Source of the DNA: Deltaproteobacteria bacterium | Lineage (GTDB): Bacteria > Desulfobacterota > Desulfuromonadia > Desulfuromonadales > BM103 | Direction: 5' to 3' | NCBI GenBank assembly: GCA_024636215.1 | Contig: JAGXHL010000030.1 | Location: 1 to 10,553, forward strand | Length of the DNA stretch: 10,553 nucleotides | Shown: one piece after another, positions 6,150-10,553 of the stretch | Numbering within the stretch: the stretch's first letter is position 1 | How the letters are laid out: every line of letters starts with the position of its first letter | Notes under the pieces: model-generated | What the model saw: the letters and a program-made list of their open reading frames with translations, nothing else | What the model was told of the DNA's origin: nothing | Databases searched by the model: none | Program-made: the position numbers and the translations under genes

Positions 6150-7112
6150 ATGGAGTTTAAGGATTACTACAACATTCTGGGGGTAGATCGTAAGGCGGAC
6201 GCGAAGGAGATCAAAAAAGCCTACCGCAAGTTGGCCCGAAAATATCACCCTGACGTCAACTCCTCAGACAGTGCTGCAGCTAGCAGATTTCAGGATATCA
6301 ACGAGGCCAACGAAGTGTTGTCTGATTCCGCAAAACGTCAGGAGTACGACCACCTGGGCTCCCAGTGGCAACAGTACCAGCAAAGCGGAGGAAAGCCCGA
6401 AGACTTCAACTGGGGCGAGAGAGCAGCGGCAGACACTCAGAACTACAGTTATCGAACAGTCAATCCCGCAGAATTCGAAGAGCTGTTCGGCTCACAAGGT
6501 GGTTTTTCTGATTTTTTCACGAATCTTTTCGGTGGTGGTGACCGGCAGCAAACCACTGGAGATAGGGGTGGCCATAAATCTTATCATCAAGCTCGACCGA
6601 GACACGGAGGTGACCTCGAACATTCACTTCAGGTGAGCCTCAATGAGGCCTACCACGGTGCCAAACGGGTGTTGGAATGGGAGGATGGTCGCAAAATTGA
6701 AGTCAAAATTCCTCGCGGGGTCAAAACCGGATCACGGGTAAGAGTCAAGGGAAAGGGCGGCACTGGTTCTGGAGGGGGGATCGCGGGAGATCTTTATTTT
6801 ACCATTGACGTTTTGCCAGACAAACGGTTTCTGCGTGACAACGATGATCTAAAGACCACGGTTACAGCAGATCTGTTCACTATGTTGTTGGGCGGCAAAA
6901 TCTCGGTTCCCGGCATCGACCGCAAGGTGAACTTACCCATCCCACCGGAAACAGCTAATGGGAGGGTTTTCAGGTTACGTGGATTAGGGATGCCCAAAAT
7001 CCAGCATCCTGGCCAACACGGAGATCTGTATGTCACTGTAGAAACCGTTCTGCCGAAAAAGCTGACCGCTAAAGAAAAGGAACTGCTTGAGCAATGGAAA
7101 TCTATGCATTAG
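6150..7112 (+). CDS. cbpA: CbpA-type J-domain co-chaperone
   Basis: A 320-residue class B J-protein. The J domain covers about 4-70 with the DnaK-stimulating HPD at 33-35. It is followed by a Gly/Phe-rich linker including [14 protein letters not shown] (about 117-130) and two beta client-binding domains (about 153-225 and 230-305). The CxxCxGxG zinc-finger repeats of DnaJ are absent, which separates it from DnaJ. It delivers unfolded clients to DnaK and stimulates ATP hydrolysis; E. coli CbpA also binds curved DNA. The ATG at 6150 has only a weak ribosome binding site (GGA at 6141-6143), so translation may depend on upstream grpE. An ATG at 6139 is out of frame. The next gene encodes its modulator CbpM, which supports the assignment. 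Confidence 0.94.
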   Translation: MEFKDYYNILGVDRKADAKEIKKAYRKLARKYHPDVNSSDSAAASRFQDINEANEVLSDSAKRQEYDHLGSQWQQYQQSGGKPEDFNWGERAAADTQNYSYRTVNPAEFEELFGSQGGFSDFFTNLFGGGDRQQTTGDRGGHKSYHQARPRHGGDLEHSLQVSLNEAYHGAKRVLEWEDGRKIEVKIPRGVKTGSRVRVKGKGGTGSGGGIAGDLYFTIDVLPDKRFLRDNDDLKTTVTADLFTMLLGGKISVPGIDRKVNLPIPPETANGRVFRLRGLGMPKIQHPGQHGDLYVTVETVLPKKLTAKEKELLEQWKSMH

Positions 7113-7167
7113 ATGAATCGTTCGTGCACTGTTGCGCAATTCCAGTCCAACTGGTGAGGAAAAGGCA

Positions 7168-7554
7168 ATGAACAAATACCCCATTGCACTTGTCTGCAAT
7201 GATCCTGAAGCTCACTACGAATATCGGATCGTAGCCCGCATGACAAGGGTATCAGAGGAGTTCATTCTCCAATGTGAGCATGAAGAGTTGGTTACTTCGC
7301 ATGTCATGTTGCATGGCGTAAAAGGCTTGAGGGCTGCAGATGTCAGAAAACTTAAACTCATCCGTTACCTGCACGAGGATATGGGGCTGGCCTTAGAGGC
7401 CATAGATTTCGTGCTGCGCTACCGGGAGCGAGTCAAGACGATGGAACGTCAGCTTGATGATATGGAGCAACGACTCCGCCAAAAGGAGCAGGAACACCAG
7501 ACAGAGGTTCTAAAGCTTAGCCGACGGTTAGCGCAGATGATGGGTGGTGATTAG
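7168..7554 (+). CDS. cbpM: CbpM-like modulator of CbpA
   Basis: The 128-residue protein has a MerR-like helical region (about 20-85, containing VSEEFILQCEHEELV and the RKLKLIRYLHEDMGLALEAIDFVLRY segment). A charged coiled coil follows (about 85-124). In E. coli CbpM binds the J domain of CbpA and blocks its action on DnaK. The same role is likely here because the gene lies 55 bases after cbpA. ATG 7168 is preceded by GAGGAAAAGG and is preferred to the in-frame TTG at 7132. The coiled-coil tail seems longer than in the E. coli protein. A DNA-binding role is possible from the MerR resemblance but less likely. The gap to the convergent ATPase (7555-7689) shows no strong terminator. Confidence 0.85.
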   Translation: MNKYPIALVCNDPEAHYEYRIVARMTRVSEEFILQCEHEELVTSHVMLHGVKGLRAADVRKLKLIRYLHEDMGLALEAIDFVLRYRERVKTMERQLDDMEQRLRQKEQEHQTEVLKLSRRLAQMMGGD

Positions 7555-7689
7555 ACCCTTTATCGGCGGACAAATTTGTTTCATACTATCTATCGGACAT
7601 TAAAGCCTCCGATCCGAGGAACGAAAGATTTCACGTTTATCACCACTGCCGAGACGAAAACGGGCGTTTCACTGCACTGAACTGACACT

Positions 7690-10398
7690 TCACTTTGGTG
7701 ATGACCAAACACTCTTTCTTCTGAGAAAAAACTTTTTCAATTCTGATATTGCGGCGATGACCCCGGCTCCGGCGGCGCAGACGCCGAGCTCTCCCCATGA
7801 TAGAGGCGTTGTGCGAAAGACCGTATTGAAAAATGGGACGTAGATTACGATCAATTGCAGGGCCAGTGTGACGCTTACTGCCAAAAGCAGCATGGGATTG
7901 CTCAACCAGGTATACGTAAACAAAGATTGCTGCTGCTTTCGAACGCACAAGGCATAGGCCATCTGGCAGAAGGTGAGCATGGTAAACACCATGGTCTGCC
8001 AGGCATTCGAGCCTGTTCCGCCATTCCAGAACCAGTATCCGGCCGCGACAGAAACCAAACCGACGATCAAGCCCATGAGGATAATTTGCCAGCCGAGCCC
8101 TCGGGCGAAAATCCCTTCCTTTGGGTTGTGCGGCGGCCGTTTCATTACATCTTCTTCGGCTTCTTCAAATCCCAGCGCAATCGCCGGTATGCCATCAGTT
8201 ACCAGGTTGATCCACAAAATCTGGATCGGCAGCAGCGGTAATGGCATGCCCAGAAGCGGCCCGGCGACCATGACGACAATTTCGCCGGTGTTGCCGGTGA
8301 GAATGTAGCGGACAAATTTGCGGATATTATCATAAATACGCCGCCCTTCTTCGACGGCTCCGACGATGGTAGCGAAATTATCGTCCAGCAAGACCATATC
8401 GGACGATTCCTTGCTGACATCGGTGCCCGTAATACCCATTGCCACGCCGATATCGGCTGATTTCAGTGCCGGTGCATCGTTGACCCCGTCGCCCGTCATT
8501 GCGACTATCTGATGCTGGGCTTGCAGCACGTCGATGATGATCATCTTGTGCTCCGGCGAAACCCGGGCAAAAACGGAAATTTCCGGAATACGGGCATTGC
8601 GTTCCTCGACGCTCATATGTTGAAGATCCTGGCCGGTCAGGAATGTTTTATCAGTCGTCAGGCCCAACTTCTCGGCGATGGCCACGGCTGTCAAGGGATG
8701 ATCGCCCGTGATCATCACTGTCCGTATGCCGGCCTGCTTACAAATCCGGACGGATTCGATCGCTTCGGGGCGGACCGGATCGAGTATGCTGACCATGCCT
8801 AAAAAAATAAGGTCTTTCTCGTAGCTTTCCGGTCGATCCAGGGCTTCATCGCCGATGGAACGGTAGGCCAATCCGAGCACCCGGATGCCGTTTTTCGCCA
8901 TCTCGGTATTTTTCGCCAGAATCTCGCTTCTCTGTTGTTCGTTAAGTATTTCAACAGCACCGTTTATCTGAAAGTGGCGGCACACTTCAATCAAACCGTC
9001 GGTCGCCCCTTTGCTCAACACAAGGTAATCCTTGGCCTGTTTTTTAACAGGAGAGAGAATGGCATCCAGGACCGGCCCTTCAGAAGCAGTCGGCAAGGCA
9101 TGAACAGTGGACATGCGTTTGCGCTCGGAGTCAAAGGGCAATTCACGAATACGGGGCATGAGGTTTTTGAGCTCTTGCTGAATCAGTCCCGCCTCCTGGG
9201 CAGCAACCACCAGAGCGGCTTCGGTGGGATCTCCGATAATGCCGTTTATTGTGTTTTCATCAATGACGGCATCATTGCAGAGCGACCCGGTCAGCAGCAG
9301 CAAACCGAGATCCGCGTCCTCTTTGCATTTGGCCGCGGCATCCTCCATCGTATAGAAGCGGTCCAGCAGCGTCACGCCGGCTACCGTCATTTTGTTCTGG
9401 GTTAATGTGCCGGTTTTATCGGAACAAATCACGGTCACGCTGCCGAGGGTTTCCACCGCCGGAAGTTGCCGGATCAGTGCTTTCTTCTTCAACATCTGCT
9501 GGGCGCCCAAGGCCAGGGAGATGGTGACGACCGCCGGCAAGCCTTCGGGAATGGCGGCCACGGCCATGCTGATGGCGGTCATGAATGTTTCTTTCAGACC
9601 TGCACCCTGGAGGTACATGAACCCGGCCACGGCTATAATCAGCCCCACGGCGGCCAAAGCCAGCGATTTGCCCAAGTTCGCCAGTCGCCGTTGCAGCGGG
9701 GTTCGTTCGTCCTCAACACCTTGCAGCAGGGTGGCGATTTTGCCTAATTCGGTACGCATACCTGTGTTGTTGACAACGGCCTGTCCGCGGCCATAGGTGA
9801 CGACCGTTCCCCGATAAATCATGTTTTTGCGGTCGGCCAGAGCAATATTGCCGCCTTGCAGTTCGCTGGTATGTTTGTCCACCGATTCGGATTCGCCGGT
9901 CAGTGCAGCCTCCTGAACTTTAAGGTTGACAGCTTCAATCAGCCGGGCATCCGCAGGGACAATATTTCCGGCTTCAATTATCAGAATGTCCCCCGGCACC
10001 AGATCCTTAGCCGAGACTTGCATTTCTGCACCGTCACGACGCACCCGAACATTGGGCACGGTCATTCTTTTGAGGGCAGCCATGGCATTTTCAGATTTGA
10101 ATTCCTGCCAGAACCCCAAAACTGTATTCAGCACGACAATGACGAGGATGACGATGGCATCCATATATTCGTGCAACGCCGCTGAAACGACCACGGCTGC
10201 CACAAGAATCAGAATCATGACTTCCTTGAGCTGGTCCAGCAGAATGCGCCAGGCTTTTTTGCTGCCTTTTTCATCGAGTTCGTTCGGCCCATGCTCGTTC
10301 AGGCGCTGCGCGGCTTCGGCGGTGGACAGTCCTTGATCGGGAGCAGTGGAATGGTGTTTCAACACACTCTCGGCCGTCATCAAATGCGTTTCCTGCAT
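7690..10398 (-). CDS. P-type IIA cation ATPase, Ca2+-transporting type
   Basis: A complete 902-residue ATPase of the SERCA/PacL type, pumping cations out across the inner membrane. In order: N-terminal cation-ATPase domain (about 5-70); TGES 167-170 (dephosphorylation loop); IPEG 283-286 in M4; phosphorylated Asp327 in DKTGT; KGA 463-465 for nucleotide binding; TGDH 564-567; TGDGVND 635-641; then M5-M10. Ion-site residues match SERCA at Glu285 (SERCA E309), Asn703 and Glu706 (N768, E771), and Asn731, Thr734 and Asp735 (N796, T799, D800). The M8 position equivalent to SERCA E908 is Gln812. The start ATG at 10396-10398 follows a strong GGGGGAGGAG (complement of about 10404-10413). The palindromic repeat begins right at that site, so any promoter lies inside or beyond the repeat. 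Ca2+ is the likely substrate, with Mn2+ possible. Confidence 0.95.
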   Translation of the reverse strand: MQETHLMTAESVLKHHSTAPDQGLSTAEAAQRLNEHGPNELDEKGSKKAWRILLDQLKEVMILILVAAVVVSAALHEYMDAIVILVIVVLNTVLGFWQEFKSENAMAALKRMTVPNVRVRRDGAEMQVSAKDLVPGDILIIEAGNIVPADARLIEAVNLKVQEAALTGESESVDKHTSELQGGNIALADRKNMIYRGTVVTYGRGQAVVNNTGMRTELGKIATLLQGVEDERTPLQRRLANLGKSLALAAVGLIIAVAGFMYLQGAGLKETFMTAISMAVAAIPEGLPAVVTISLALGAQQMLKKKALIRQLPAVETLGSVTVICSDKTGTLTQNKMTVAGVTLLDRFYTMEDAAAKCKEDADLGLLLLTGSLCNDAVIDENTINGIIGDPTEAALVVAAQEAGLIQQELKNLMPRIRELPFDSERKRMSTVHALPTASEGPVLDAILSPVKKQAKDYLVLSKGATDGLIEVCRHFQINGAVEILNEQQRSEILAKNTEMAKNGIRVLGLAYRSIGDEALDRPESYEKDLIFLGMVSILDPVRPEAIESVRICKQAGIRTVMITGDHPLTAVAIAEKLGLTTDKTFLTGQDLQHMSVEERNARIPEISVFARVSPEHKMIIIDVLQAQHQIVAMTGDGVNDAPALKSADIGVAMGITGTDVSKESSDMVLLDDNFATIVGAVEEGRRIYDNIRKFVRYILTGNTGEIVVMVAGPLLGMPLPLLPIQILWINLVTDGIPAIALGFEEAEEDVMKRPPHNPKEGIFARGLGWQIILMGLIVGLVSVAAGYWFWNGGTGSNAWQTMVFTMLTFCQMAYALCVRKQQQSLFTYTWLSNPMLLLAVSVTLALQLIVIYVPFFNTVFRTTPLSWGELGVCAAGAGVIAAISELKKFFLRRKSVWSSPK

Positions 10399-10412
10399 TT
10401 ATTCTCCTCCCC

Positions 10413-10553
10413 CTAGCAGTCTGTCGGACTATACGGGCCGAAGCGAAAATTTGGATGTTTGAGAACAGATTTTAGCTCGTTTGCAGGTTCATAGCCGTAG
10501 CTATGGACCAAAAAGGAGCTGAAATATGGGCCAAACAGCCGAATTTGCAGCCG
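10413..10553. repeat. Long imperfect palindromic element, cut by window edge (copy B)
   Basis: Starting CTAGCAGTCTGTCGGACT, this is a nested palindrome centred near 10497.5. The innermost stem is GGTTCATAGC (10486-10495) with GCTATGGACC (10500-10509) around CGTA. The next is ATTTTAGCTC (10469-10478) with GAGCTGAAAT (10516-10525). The outer arms align imperfectly (for example AAATTTGGATGTTTG with CAAACAGCCGAATTTG). By symmetry the element should end near base 10582, giving about 170 bases. No reading frame lies in it, so it would be non-autonomous (MITE- or REP-like). It starts 15 bases before the ATPase start codon. Confidence 0.75.

Noticed and set aside
7608..7621. CCTC-N6-GAGG hairpin between convergent cbpM and ATPase genes
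   Set aside because: Only four base pairs and no T-run on either strand; not a supported terminator.

Overview
The window looks like a piece of a deltaproteobacterial chromosome, probably Desulfuromonadia (Geobacter/Desulfuromonas-like). This is an inference from protein style and not from a marker gene. The supporting signs are a membrane sensor carrying the LSGLLPICSSCKKIRDDEGYW-type cysteine module, a lipoprotein with a c-type haem motif, a sigma54-like promoter, and palindromic repeats beginning CTAGCAGTCTGTCGGACT that I associate with that group.

Layout. Positions 1-379 hold the end of an unrecognised reading frame, a half copy of a palindromic repeat (102-159) and a separate hairpin (171-220). 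A half-size ABC exporter follows (380-2221, +). A class I SAM-dependent methyltransferase stands alone on the minus strand (2381-3043). A 632-base gap (3044-3675) contains a 33-base scrap matching the sensor gene downstream, a 22-base degenerate piece of the palindromic repeat, a TGTTCA dyad with three further half-sites, and a sigma54-type promoter candidate. Next come a small lipoprotein ending in a CxxCH motif (3676-4071, +) and an eight-helix membrane protein with a coiled coil and a four-cysteine module (4195-5358, +). Then a chaperone set grpE-cbpA-cbpM (5567-7554, +) without dnaK. Finally a P-type IIA Ca2+-type ATPase runs convergently (7690-10398, -). Its ribosome binding site abuts a longer copy of the palindromic repeat, which runs off the right edge.

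How the genes may work together. GrpE (nucleotide exchange), CbpA (J-protein) and CbpM (CbpA modulator) form a stress co-chaperone operon that must borrow DnaK from elsewhere in the genome. The ATPase probably exports Ca2+ or a related cation. The haem-motif lipoprotein and the sensor may form an envelope redox-sensing pair, but that rests only on adjacency and motifs. The ABC exporter and the methyltransferase show no clear partners here.

The most notable points are the haem-lipoprotein/orphan-sensor pair with its regulatory region, the repeat family with copies at both ends and a relic in the middle, and the scrap of sensor sequence left in the gap. I see no rRNA, tRNA, CRISPR array or complete insertion sequence.
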